64,000 bases of DNA, from NCBI RefSeq assembly GCF_020509005.1, contig NC_063014.1, positions 6,169,058-6,233,057 on the forward strand, read 5' to 3'. This DNA is from Fulvia fulva. Its lineage: Eukaryota; Ascomycota; Dothideomycetes; Mycosphaerellales; Mycosphaerellaceae. The notes beneath the pieces are model-generated. The model was not told the DNA's origin and made no database searches. It saw only the letters and a list, made by a program, of their open reading frames with translations. Positions 47,013 through 57,964 of this stretch are shown piece after piece. The position numbers and the translations under genes are program-made. Within the stretch, counting starts at the first letter, position 1. The number at the start of each line of letters is the position of its first letter.

Positions 47013-49074
47013 CTAAGACTCAATATAAAAGCTGAACTCGTCCTCCCGACACGGCGTTGCATCCTTGAGCTCCAGCCTCACGATCCCCATCTCCGAAATA
47101 GGTTCAATGACCACTTTTCCGTTAACCATGTCGTTCATCTTCTTGTCGAAACCCCATAGCTGGCTTGTTTGCTCGTATCCCGGAGTAACAGTCTTTCTTC
47201 CTATGAGAGCGATGTACCTTTCATCGTTCAAGGCTCGACCAAAGATGATCTTTGTGGTGAACATGACCTGATCAAAGTCATAAGCCTCGAAACTGAACAG
47301 TTCGGTGGCCTTAGAGTGTCGATGGTCATCGATGACTGTGTTCGTAAGTATTGTGTATACATGTTATACAGCTGTATCTACTTCAAACAGGGAAAGGGCT
47401 GTGAGCAACATACAGTGGGTTCTCCCGGCGTTAATGGGCATGGACTGAGCGATGAATTTAGTTTTCTTGACAGCACGCTGGGAACACAATGTCAGTGGGG
47501 ATCAATCCCATAGTCTTGTTGAGTATTTCTAAGACTCACCAAGATTTCGTTCTGAAGAGCTTGCGGATCGTTGCCAGGCGGCGATCTAGCCTCCGCGGGC
47601 GTTTTGCTGACCTTCTCTACCTAGAAGCACGTTACATGTCACATTCGTGGTAATGAGAACTTCCAATGCTTACCCAGCTTCGATAGAGCTGTAGCTGCGT
47701 ACTAAGCTTGGTGTCAAGTTGATCACGACCCGTTCTGCCATTAGTATAATGACTCGAATCAACTAGAGGACTTTTAGCTTCGTTTTGGCACATTTACCAA
47801 GAATCGGTAAACCGTACTCGCCCGCAGCATTGTCTGAATGACCAAGCACTCGGTAAAGTCGCCGAAGACGGGCCAACTCTGAATAAGAGATGTTAGTGAG
47901 AAGGTGCGTAGTAGCTGGATGCTCAACACATACTCGATCTTTGGCTTCGCTATAGTCAAGGGGCTGAAATGCGTTGTTGAAATTGGAAATGTTGGTATAT
48001 CTTTCCAACAGCGCACTGTAATTGTGATCAGTGAGATTGAGCCATCAATTCAGCTGTAGACTTCTTACAATCGCTTGTAGGTGTGCTTTGGGGCATTGTT
48101 GTAAAAAGCGTCGGCAACTTCCTTGAGGCGTTGCATGTCATTGTCCGCCCCATCGGTCGCCTTTATCTCGGTAGGAGTTCCAACGTAGTGAAGGTAGATC
48201 TTGACCTCGGAGCTTTTGTGAATCTTCTCTATGCTTTCCTTCACTTCCGAAGTAATTTCCGCATTGGCACTGTATACCGGGAAGACAGTCTTGGCCCTAC
48301 ACACCAGGCTGTGTTAGGGCGGATCTCTATGTCACGGTGTCAAGATGTTGTTACAAGACTTACGCGACCTGGAGCTCATGAGAAGTTGACTTCTCGTTGG
48401 TGATTATGGAAACGCGAGCAAAGAGAGCCCCACCCTTGACAAACCCTGAACACTGTTAGCTGGAGGGACGCAACATCATGATCGGGGGAAATAGTACCGG
48501 AGATGAATCGGTCGCCGTATCTGCCCTGAGGATCGGAGGTTTCTTCCCAGTTGAACTCATACTTGGATGTCCCGCTCGGCTGACACTGAGCATCGACTTT
48601 GACTACATAGGTGAGCAGACTTTGCTTGATCTGAGAGCTTTATTAGGAAACGCACTCCCCTAAGTTCTTTCAGGGAGGTTGACAGTACCTCTGTTTTGTC
48701 GAGGAACTTCGAGTCAATTTTAGATTCTGAGCCCCATCCAGAAAGACCCGCACCAGCACTGATGTCGAGTGTCTGCAAAAGTTCGCTATTGGGGAAATGA
48801 CGTTAGCTTGTTCTCTTCCTGTGAGGGGGTTGAACTAGTGGGAGTACTTGTAGTCTTTGACCTCACTCGATTCATATACGAGATTCATGGGGGTGTCTGG
48901 CGCCTGTGTCGCATTGACGGTCACGGCATCATGCACGCAAGTCTGCTGTAGGTAGGAGTTGTAACTAGAGGGTAGTAGTGGGTTAGCTTGGTTCCTTTGG
49001 GATATCCCTAAATGTGTTTACCCTTGGCCCTCAGTCATGCCATCGGCATATGGAACTCGTACTTGGCCGGCCAT
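47013..49074 (-). pseudogene. MACPF-domain protein (pore-forming family), with apparent frameshift
   Basis: Eleven exons read right to left: 49074-49022, 48964-48848, 48785-48689, 48630-48498, 48446-48364, 48296-48069, 48015-47798, 47734-47674, 47620-47540, 47477-47414 and 47335-47013. Short introns of 51-67 nt separate most of them. The N-terminus (about residues 10-35) and the GDRFISGF plus VKGGALF stretch match fungal MACPF proteins, which form the large pore subunit recruited by aegerolysins. No signal peptide is seen, as is usual for this group. In exon 5 a run of four T on the coding strand (48420-48423) is one base too long for the family frame and leads to a stop. The phase at the exon 7/8 junction is also off by one. 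The gene is probably broken, unless these are sequencing errors. Confidence 0.75.
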
Positions 49075-49484
49075 TGTTAGTTAGAAGTCAAGCAGCAACG
49101 CCGATATTGTAAGAACGACTTCGAAGGTCTCTTTACTTTTTCTCCTCTGACTACGCTCGCATGCTTTAAGAAGACATGCTCATGCCAATACCAGCTGACG
49201 AACAGAGTTCCCTCATTCCGTCAGTGGTCCGGTCATTGGTCAGACGTCTATCCCGTTTCTCTGATCGACGATTGCCGCCCGGACGATTAGTGATATGGAT
49301 CCATCCATCCAAAATGGTACTACCAGTCAGACAGCTACAAACAATCACTCATGATCTCATTCGGCAGCGCTTACAAGGAGACACTGTCTCGGTAAGGCAC
49401 GAACGCACACCGCTAAGTAGATACTGTGGGACACTCAGATGAAATACAGGGCTGTTGTCTGAGACGGCCTGCAGATAGGTCTAT

Positions 49485-49765
49485 GATTGCTGCAGCTTAG
49501 CGAGAATGTCATGCATGAGCGTAGATTATCTTGTTCTATCGAAATAACGACCCCCCATTACCAAGATCCGTACCACTCTCTTGAGGGGGGAGCGGTCTGT
49601 GGAACGTTACCAGAGAAGACCCGCACATAGTTCCATGGTAGTTGTAGCTCAGCAGGGATGCTATGCATAATCGTAGATCATCCTGTCATATGAGAACAAC
49701 GGCCCCACGTTACTACAACGTAAGAAGAAGACGTCTCTACCACTGTCTTGACATTGAGACTAGGT
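49485..49765. repeat. Imperfect direct repeat in the MACPF-aegerolysin intergenic region
   Basis: Two copies about 152 bp apart share ATGCAT, CGTAGAT at 49520 and 49672, a TATnGAnAnnAACG block and CCCC followed by a TTAC block. Each copy is followed by AC and TCTTGA elements. The copies differ at many sites. This could be an old duplication or a regulatory module between the two divergent genes. Confidence 0.55.
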
Positions 49766-50577
49766 GCAAGAAGCTATCTCTCTATGTTGCAGCACCTCTT
49801 TCGACAACATGGTCCTCACGCCTGCAAGAGGGATAGTGACCGGGCCACCTGCCCGCGCAATAGACTCTCTGAAGGTGAACAATAGGCTTAAACAGATCCT
49901 ATGCGGAACGTTGGCGCCGCTGCTACTAACGTGCGTAGGTTCGTACGGCCCGTCATAACCGGGTATGCGAGGCTGATTAGCCTACCTTTGTGCACTGGCG
50001 ACGGCCGTGCGGTCCGTCTCCGCCGCCCTTGCGACGCCTGTCCCTGGTCTGTCAGCCTCGTCTTCCCGAATAAGGCTGTGCAAACTCCACAAAGAGCAGT
50101 CCGTGGGGTGTAAAACCCTGTCCGGGGGGAGAAACAGGATTGCCGGAGTCCCTGCTGGACGCAACCTTAAAGACAACGTCAGGCTGCGACAGTCGAACGC
50201 AGAGTGCCAGAATAGTGAATGGGCGGCTGAGACGGTAGTGTGATCGACTGATACCATTGAATACCGGTGAGACCATATGAAAAGCTAGGCTACTGGCCTA
50301 GGCATTTCCTGCATGCGGGGAGGGGCACCCGAAGCTCAGCTCCCCACTGTCTGTATCCGATGTCGTACTTAATGGCTCGTGTGCACTATCGTCCCCGCTC
50401 GGCATGGCATCGATGAAACAACTAGAACAGTGGCAATTCTTGGCTCATTCGTGCATGATCTTCACCGCTCCAAGACCCTAATACCCGCTACTGTAGCTAG
50501 AGCTTCACTGTCAACACTGTTCACTCGTGAGAAGAGAGAACTGGGCTATGACGCCGTTCAGTTCTTCAAACACTCGA

Positions 50578-50586
50578 GTATATAAG
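50578..50586 (+). promoter_or_regulatory. TATA box of the aegerolysin gene
   Basis: TATATAAG lies about 115 bp before the aegerolysin ATG and is followed by a pyrimidine-rich leader. Position and sequence suit a strong, inducible fungal promoter. Confidence 0.55.
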
Positions 50587-50698
50587 TCTCAACATCGCCC
50601 TCGCCTTAGTTGGTCACTTCCCAGACTTTCCTAATCACTTACAGTCTATCCTTTCAATTCCATTCTCTCAACAGAGATCACGCTCCATCTCCACAACG

Positions 50699-51190
50699 AT
50701 GGCTTACAAGCAATGGATCGCTTTAAAGCTCCGAAGTCGCCTGCGTAAGGGTGACATCCGAGTTAAGGAGGCTAGGCTCGAATCGTAAATCCCTCTAGTC
50801 TTACCTCACTGTAGTAACCATGATTTCCAGCTAACCTACTTGAACTTATCTAGTGGCAAATTCTACCGGGGTAGCAAAGACAACGAGATCAGCAGCAGTG
50901 AAGTCAACAAGACAGTCATCCCACCCCAAGGTCAGGGCCTCGTGACTTCTTGCGGGCGTTCAGACGCGGCCATTGGCACCGAGGGCTATCTGACCATTTA
51001 CGAATCGGACGGCGAGCACGAGACAAAGATCTGCCGGGTCTACTGGAGCGCACCCTGGGGTGCGTTCCCGAATATCTTGAACATCCTGGACTGGGACCCT
51101 AACACGTCCGATTACTCCATTTCGAAAGACGATGTGCAGCAGGACTCGACCATTGGAAACGTCGAGATCGTCTTTGCCAAGCTGGCATAA
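50699..51190 (+). CDS. Aegerolysin family protein
   Basis: Two exons (50699-50784 and 50854-51190) joined by a 69-nt intron give 140 residues, the usual aegerolysin length. Family features: an AYKQWIALKL first strand, GKFYRG, a CGRSDAAIGTEG motif characteristic of the family, RVYWSAPWG in the middle, and a final beta strand. No signal peptide is present, which is normal for this family. Aegerolysins are small beta-sandwich proteins that bind particular sphingolipid-containing membranes (ceramide phosphoethanolamine, or sphingomyelin with sterol) and can recruit a MACPF partner to form a pore. A MACPF gene lies 1.6 kb away on the other strand. The frame is intact with no RIP changes. Confidence 0.92.
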
Positions 51191-51312
51191 GACAAGAACA
51201 AGGGTGGCGTAGGTCCACATGTCCCGGACGTTTACCGTCGGGTAAATAGCAGACCCAGCAGGATAAGGATGGAGGTAGTGACTGCTCAGTCATCTGTCTC
51301 AGGCTTTGCATA

Positions 51313-51321
51313 GGTATATAA
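51313..51321 (+). promoter_or_regulatory. TATA box of the sphingomyelinase D-like gene
   Basis: TATATAAAG about 240 bp upstream of the ATG at 51557 and about 120 bp after the aegerolysin stop, so the enzyme gene has its own promoter. Confidence 0.5.
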
Positions 51322-51556
51322 AGTAAACAGACCATCCTTCTGGAGCCTTCCACACATGCATCACTGAACTGCCTGACCAATATCAACATATACAAATCCC
51401 CTTGACATCTTGCTCTAGCCTTGCCGTAACGGATCTCCACTCCAACTGTCTCTCCTACAACCACAAAAGCACTTCAATCATTCGAGACAAGTCTCAATCA
51501 CCGTCACCAGCATCCAAGAGTTTCACGAGCCTGCCCCTAAGCAAGTTCCTGACAAT

Positions 51557-52354
51557 ATGGACTCGACCCCTCGCCCATTCTTTGCAATCGCTCACCGTGT
51601 CCTCACAGACTACGGTATACGATCTGCCCTTTCGCACGGAGCAAATGCCATCGAGATCGACATGACTGCTTGGTCCAGTGGCTGGTGGGCGGACCATGAT
51701 GGGCTGCCTACTAGCGCGGGCGACACTGCAGAGAAGATGTTCCAGATCGTTACAGAAGAGCGCAAGGCTGGCAAGAACATCATATTTGTCTGGCTGGACT
51801 TGAAGAATCCTGACTACGAACCCAATGCCAGCAGAAGGACAAGTGTCGAGGGACTCAGGAGGCTCGCTCGCGAGATTCTGCAACCTGTCGGAGTCAAGGT
51901 TCTCTATGGATTCTACAAGTCTACCATTGGCAAGAGGGCGTACTACTCGATACGCGGAGGCTTGAACGCCAATGAGGCTATCAATGTGGATGGAGATGTC
52001 ACCATGGCTGAAAAGGAGCTCCAAAACTTGCCTCGAGGACAGCAGGTTTATTCAAATGGGTTTTTCGACCTTGCTTCAAAGTTTGAGGGTCCATTGGCCA
52101 ATCTAACGGCGGCCTCTAAGTGCGCATCGTTTGGAAAGGTATTTGGATGGACACTTGCCAATCACAACGACAAGACAAAGGTCGCCCGACTTGTGAATGA
52201 CGCCCATGTCGATGGCCTTATCTATGGTTTCAAGCACACGCACTACTACGATGACAAGGATACAAAGGCCGCGTTTGATGATATTACGCGCACTATACTG
52301 GCAGGTGACCGCTACCGCTTGGCGAACATCAATGATGATCCTTGGAGTGCATAG
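51557..52354 (+). CDS. Sphingomyelinase D / phospholipase D-like enzyme
   Basis: Single exon, 265 residues. It belongs to the GDPD-like TIM-barrel family that includes spider SMase D and its fungal relatives. The first catalytic His is in AIAHRV (residue 13), the metal ligands Glu33 and Asp35 are in IEIDMTAW, the second catalytic His47 is in WWADHDG, and a third acidic ligand, Asp81, is in VWLDLKN. LYGFYK, GLIYGFKHTHYYD and the C-terminal DDPW (a plug motif of the family) are also present. These enzymes cleave the head group from sphingomyelin or ceramide phosphoethanolamine, releasing a cyclic ceramide phosphate. No signal peptide is seen at this start, although the upstream frame is open for some way. 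It lies 366 bp downstream of the aegerolysin on the same strand. Confidence 0.93.
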   Translation: MDSTPRPFFAIAHRVLTDYGIRSALSHGANAIEIDMTAWSSGWWADHDGLPTSAGDTAEKMFQIVTEERKAGKNIIFVWLDLKNPDYEPNASRRTSVEGLRRLAREILQPVGVKVLYGFYKSTIGKRAYYSIRGGLNANEAINVDGDVTMAEKELQNLPRGQQVYSNGFFDLASKFEGPLANLTAASKCASFGKVFGWTLANHNDKTKVARLVNDAHVDGLIYGFKHTHYYDDKDTKAAFDDITRTILAGDRYRLANINDDPWSA

Positions 52355-52969
52355 TCGTTGGGCGCGAATGAAGTTGAACAGGAGCTGAGGGCTAATCTTG
52401 CGAATGAATCGGTTTCAAGGACTCCTATCTCGAACAGGAGACCCTTACGCTTTATGTCCTGGTATACTCGTTATGTTAGGCCCTGGTCGCGAAACTGGCG
52501 AATGCCACTCAGGTGGACGAAGAGGTAATCGCATCGTGGAGCTAAAATGATATGTTGAAAAGCCTCCGTCCTTATAGAAATGAGCGAAGGGTAGCACCCG
52601 CAGCTCGAGAAACAACTTGTTCGCTATCGTCACGATGTTATCGTAGTGTCGCAGTCGTCGTTTGCCTCAGTTTCTCAGACACGCTACGAGAATTGATTGT
52701 AGGGCGGCACTATCTAATTAGACGGCGGTTAGCTCAATTCGCGTAGCGAGTCTAAGGTCAAACGGGCCATCCTTTAGTAAGCTTAATTAAGACTTAACCG
52801 CGGTAACAATATCGCAACTTTGCGTATCGACGACTCGACCTCGTACGATATCGATATATAGTATTACCGAAAGGGCTAAATTCCAAGAATCTCTTTATCC
52901 AAAAATTCTAGATTTTAAGGATCTTATAAAAGTCGAAGTACCCGAAAAACAATTCTACGATATCGAAGT
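52355..52969. other. Transition from unmutated island to RIP-mutated repeats
   Basis: Up to about 52740 the sequence has ordinary composition and no supported gene. From about 52740 TpA rises, and the sequence becomes AT-richer until the ATAG run that marks the 3' end of the next LINE. Confidence 0.5.
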
Positions 52970-55900
52970 ATATAGATAGATAGATATTTTATTAAGCTGT
53001 TATAGTGCCCTTTAGCCTATATAGCTATACTATCTTGTTTTTGTATATATAGAGGGGAAACCGTATTAGTAAAAACCCCTCCTCCTTCCCGCCTATCTTT
53101 TCCTCCTAGTTGTCGTCTTAAATTTCCCTTATTAGAGGTACGCTAGTGTTATAGGCCTACTCTAATAACTACCCTATCTATAACCCCCCTAGCTTCCGCC
53201 TCTTATCTATCTACTCCTCCGTCTCGCTAGCGAGGCTAAACTACTAGAGGTATCCTTACTATAGTATCTACCGAGAGATTTGGCGAATATTACCTTTGTC
53301 CCTAATAATTAACTTATAGTCTCTCCTTCCCGCTTAGTACCTCTAATTTCCCCTACCTCTCGCCTACTACGGGCATCGTAGTAGTATATATTCTAGGTTT
53401 TACGATAGGTAGCTACACTAGTAGGCTAGGCTATAGATGTCTAGTACGCGTCTCCTAAACAGGTAGGCTCTTAATCTAATATGCTCGGACCTGATTTGGA
53501 TCGCTATACTTACTTCGGCCCTTATTAGGTCCCTATATAGCTAGTAATTATGTCTCTAGAAGGCTCGGAGCGCTATCGGGCCTATTGTCTTAGGGGGCTT
53601 CCTTTTCTAGTCCTACTCCTATAGGTAGCTCGCTATCTATTCCGCTAGGCTTTAGGTCTTAGCCTTGCTCCCGCCGTCCTAGCGAGTCCTACGCTCCTCC
53701 TCTTTTCGTACTAGCTATTTAGTACTTATCTATACGGCCGTAAAGGTAGTAAGGTCATCCTCTTTTTAGCTTGTCCTATGTCCGGCCCCTCTCCGGTAGC
53801 GGCTTTCTATCTTATTCTTTACCTCCTAGATCGTAGTCTATACTAGGTAATCTATTGTCTTTACCGCGTATTGAATTCTTATTCCCCGGATATACTAGCC
53901 AATTAGTAGTATTCCTGTCTCTATTTCTACCGTGCTTATTAACGTTTGTCTTATATACGCCTAGTACCCTACGTAGGTTACCTACCTATGTCCTATTTAG
54001 GGGTTGCTCTATCCGTTTCGGGATCGGCTTGCCTACGCCTCCTATTCCCTAAATCTATACCCCGTATAACATAGCTAGTCTAACGATCGCCTTATATATT
54101 ACTCTTGACTTGTCGAATGTTACTCCCTATATAGATACCGTAAGCCTCTTTATTGTCATGGTCTCCCCACAGAGTGTACAGAAGGTGGGGACAGAAGAGC
54201 CTCAGAGTGCTCAGAAGTCGTCAAGAAGTGACAGTCCAGCTTGGTGTGTGAGCGCCAAGAATCACATGCCCCGCAACATTCGCGACGGGACCCAGCCCTC
54301 CAAACTCACCCCTCTACCAAACCTTGACAGATTCACTTCGGCTCGTGACTGTGTGACTCACGGCACTCCCGCGAGCACCCGCGACTGCGCTGGACCCTGG
54401 AAGAAGCACGTGGAAGACTCGGAACGTAGGGCAGGTTGGAATAAGGTTTTGAGCAAAGCTGCTGAGCGCGGCTTCGCACGGGTTAGCCCTGTTGATGCGG
54501 GGACACGCACTCGCGAGGGTCGCGTATAAATATCTGGCCTTCCCCAGGCCTCTCTTGCTTTCTTCGTCTTTTGTTTTGTGTAGCAATCATACTATACCCT
54601 TTTGCATCTGCACTTCGCACCTGCATTCTCGCTTTCACCCTTACATCTCATAGGCCAGGCTCTCGCCCTGACATTTATCGAGGCTTTATTAACTTACGCT
54701 CGACTCTAGGCTTTCTTAATCTATATATTCTAGCTTAGCTTCGGGTCGAGCCAGATCCCTAGTACTCGTAGCTCCGCTAATAGCTTAGTCTCGTAGCCTT
54801 AGATTCTTACCGCCGCCTTTATATTATAGTATGTTCTCGCTTTACTAAAGTATATAAGTTAGTACTTTTTAGGGGCGAACTAGGCACTATACTTCTTTAC
54901 CTACTCCTCGCATTTCTTGTGCCTATCTTTAAGGAGGCGACAGTTCTCTTCTATTGAGTCTAACTAGGCTAGGATGTTTATATCGTCTATAAACCCTAAT
55001 ACTAAGGTTTATAGAGAGGTGAGTAGGGGGATTAGATCAGACATAAATATTAAAAATAGGATAGGGGAGAGAGTAGATCCCTAAGGTATTCTAGCCTCTA
55101 CCTTTACCGGGTCGGACGTATACCTTCCTAGGACTAGATATGTCGTCCGTTCCTAGAGAAAGGAGTAGACGAACGTCGTTACCTACTAGGGGATGCCTTT
55201 CTGCTATAGGATATATATTAGCCTTTAGTATAAGACGTTGTCGAAGGCTCCTACAATGTCGAGGGATAGTAAGGACGCCGCTCGGTTCCTACCGTAGTAC
55301 TAGAGGGTCTGAAATTGCTCCGTAATTAGCTCTATTACTATTAGTGTCGATCGCTAGCTTCTTCCCCCGATCTATATTACTAGGAGTACGTAGTTGTCCT
55401 CGGCTAGCTACGTAAGTCTCTAGGCTACTATCTTTTCTAGGACCTTCCCTATTATATTTAGAAGTACGATTAGTCTGTACGACTTAGGCTAAGTATAGTC
55501 CTCCTTCTATAGCTTACGTAGCACTACTATTATAGACTCTCTATACGGCTTCGGGTAATACCCTAGCCGTAGGCACGCGGTAAATAGGTTTATAAGGCCC
55601 GGCGCGATCTCTTCTCTATACTCTTTTAGTAGTATGTTTAGTATCCTATCTAGGCCTAGGGCTTTTCGTCCTTTTAGCTTACTTATAACTCCTATTACTA
55701 TATTAGAGCTAACCGCCTAATCTATGTCTAGGGATTCCGGGTATATACTTAGGTCGATATCCGTAAGGTCTACCTCTACTTACGTTAAAAAGAAATAGTC
55801 GGCTAATACTTTTGCCTTACCCCGGGGCGTAGCCTAGGCAATCCCTTCGCGGTCTACAATTAGAGGGAAGTAAGGGGTTTGTTACTCTTTAGGTAGTCGT

Positions 55901-57964
55901 GCCTATTTAGTAAGTCTCTATATCTATTCCGGGTTTTCTATAACGAGCCCGATCGTCGCTCTCTAGTCCTATAGCTTATTACGTCTTATCTATACCTTCT
56001 TCTCTTATGTCGCGCGACAGTATTGCTCCTACGTCTCTTAGGTATGCTCCTTCGTCTACTGTCGCCTTGCCCTTCTAGCCTCCCTTACCTTCGTAGAGTA
56101 TTTAGGGGTCTAGAAGGCCTTCTACTACGTTAAGGGCCGGAGTAACGGCGTATATTGTTCCGTTACTTACTATATAACCGAGGTAATCTGTTCCGCTACT
56201 TGATCTAGCTAAGCTGTCGTCTCGAGTTCTCTATACTATAGTAGGTTTACTATTAGGAAGCCTCTTATATCGTCCTAGCGTACCTTCTTCTAGTTACGGC
56301 GTAGTTCGCTTACTAGCTCCTCTATCGTCTTCACCCCTAGCGTCGTTTAGATAGGGATATAGTCTAAGGAGGCTTCTAGCGCGTAGTTCGGTCGGCATTA
56401 GACTAGTCTCTCTTTAAGTTCTCGTAATAGAAAGTATAGGTCGATCGTACTTATACTAGTACGGGCCTTCTACGTCTCTATTCCCTTTAGTATTACTAAG
56501 GCCATTCCGTAGCGTACGGTTATATCTAGTAGCTTTCCCCCTAGAAACGCGTACGGGGGAGTGAATTCGAGTCCCTACTATAGGTAGTAGAGGTTGAAGT
56601 CGCCGAGAAGTACTTACTTTATGTCTTAGCTTAGGGTCCGCTCTAGGTAGGCGAGGGTTCCTAGTTCCCTACTCGTCCGACCCCGCGGTAGCGGGTTATA
56701 AACGTTATAGATCTAGATAGGGCCTTATGTCGTGTCGATCTAGATTAATGTTATGTCTCCTAGGTTACCCTACTACGGTAGTATAACCTTCTACGACTCA
56801 AGGTCTATAGTCTTGCTTACGTATATATATGTCCTCGAGATAACGCCTTATTAGCCCGCGATTACGGTATAGTATCTCCGGTCATTATAAGTAGCTAGGA
56901 GTCCTACGTAGGGGTTGATCTATAGTTCCTATACCGTAATAACGTAGTACCGTAGCGGGTCTAGCTCTTATAGAAAGTAGCGCTAGACCTTGTCCCTACT
57001 TTTATTTACGTTATACTATACGATAGTAATGTCGTCGTATAGTATTATTTGTTATCCGTAAGGTCTATTTCTATGCTAACCTACTTTGTCTCCTAAGCCT
57101 ATATCTCGCTATCCGGCTAGCCCTAGGGCCGCTAGGGCGCCCTAAAGATTCGTATTTAGCCTAATTTATTAGCGGCCCGGTTAAGGTGTCGAGGCCTACC
57201 GGGAGGTAGATACGTTTACGGTTAGGTTCCCTTGTTCGTCTCTTCTACCCTCTTCCTTTTACTCGGCTCGAAGCCCTTATATACGGTAGGTCCCTCCTAC
57301 TATTGTTAGGAGTACCTAGCTAGTATAGAGATCCTTACTTGTCTCGCTCGTTCTTATACTACTAATCTAGCTAGGCATTAGCTTGAATACGCTAGGTGCC
57401 TTCTACCGTAGTATATATACCTACTCTCCTTTTTTAGGCATTCCCTTCCCTAGTATAGGCCTACGTAGTAAGGACACCTTAGGGTCTTCTCCCCGTATTT
57501 TAGGGCTATATAACCGTACTGTTAGCATTAGAAGTATTATAGTACCCTATAGCTACTCTAATAGATCTCCGTGTCTATTCTCTCGTAGTTCTAGAATAGC
57601 CTATTATCTAGTATCTAGTTAGCTTGTTCCGCTATCTCTACCTAAATAATAAGCGATAAATGCGTCTTTTCTCGGTCTACTGTCTTATATAGCTATACCG
57701 CCTTTATTAGTCGTACTCCTAGGGAGGTGTTCTAGTTCTATACTTAGAGGTAGGGAAGGTCTTCGACCTTGAATATCCTAGGGACCCCGTAGGCGATAAC
57801 GGTATACTATTAGTAGGAGACTCGTACCGACTTCGCGACTTTAGTAGTCTACTCCTTATAGGTCTCTAGCTTTCGTCTATTAGACCCTTATACGGTAAAG
57901 AGTCTTACTACGCCTATCACCTCTACCCTCGCTCTAACTACCTCCTTTTAGCCGATTCTATCGA
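52970..57964 (-). mobile_element. LINE C, nearly complete, RIP-mutated, interrupted by a solo LTR
   Basis: Read on the minus strand: ORF1-like sequence at about 57960-57100; the endonuclease at about 57060-56400 with a GDFN motif at 56593-56604; reverse transcriptase at about 55700-54850 with FIDD at 54982-54993; and a 3' part ending in an ATAG run near 52970. A 520-bp solo LTR lies inside it at 54154-54673. Its 5' end is cut by the Ty3 element at 57965. Stops occur throughout. It is the same family as LINE B, with matching 3' UTR and the same distance between FVDD/FIDD and the tail once the LTR is removed. Confidence 0.78.
54154..54673 (+). repeat. Solo Ty3 LTR (long type, 520 bp), almost free of RIP
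   Basis: Starts TGTCATGGTCTCC, ends GCCCTGACA, and is flanked by a perfect TTTAT duplication (54149-54153 and 54674-54678). It keeps CpA and TpG at nearly every site where other LTR copies show TpA. It therefore inserted into LINE C, and lost its internal region by LTR-LTR recombination, after RIP had damaged the LINE. It is the best available guide to the original LTR sequence. Confidence 0.93.

Larger units (their letters stand above)
49075..50698. promoter_or_regulatory. Divergent intergenic region between MACPF and aegerolysin genes
   Basis: 1.6 kb with ordinary base composition and no supported gene. Small frames on both strands (for example 49176-49442, 49982-50257) lack domains. It contains the direct repeat above and the aegerolysin TATA box. 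Confidence 0.5.

Noticed and set aside
51494..52024. 176-codon minus-strand frame
   Set aside because: Antisense shadow of the sphingomyelinase D-like gene.
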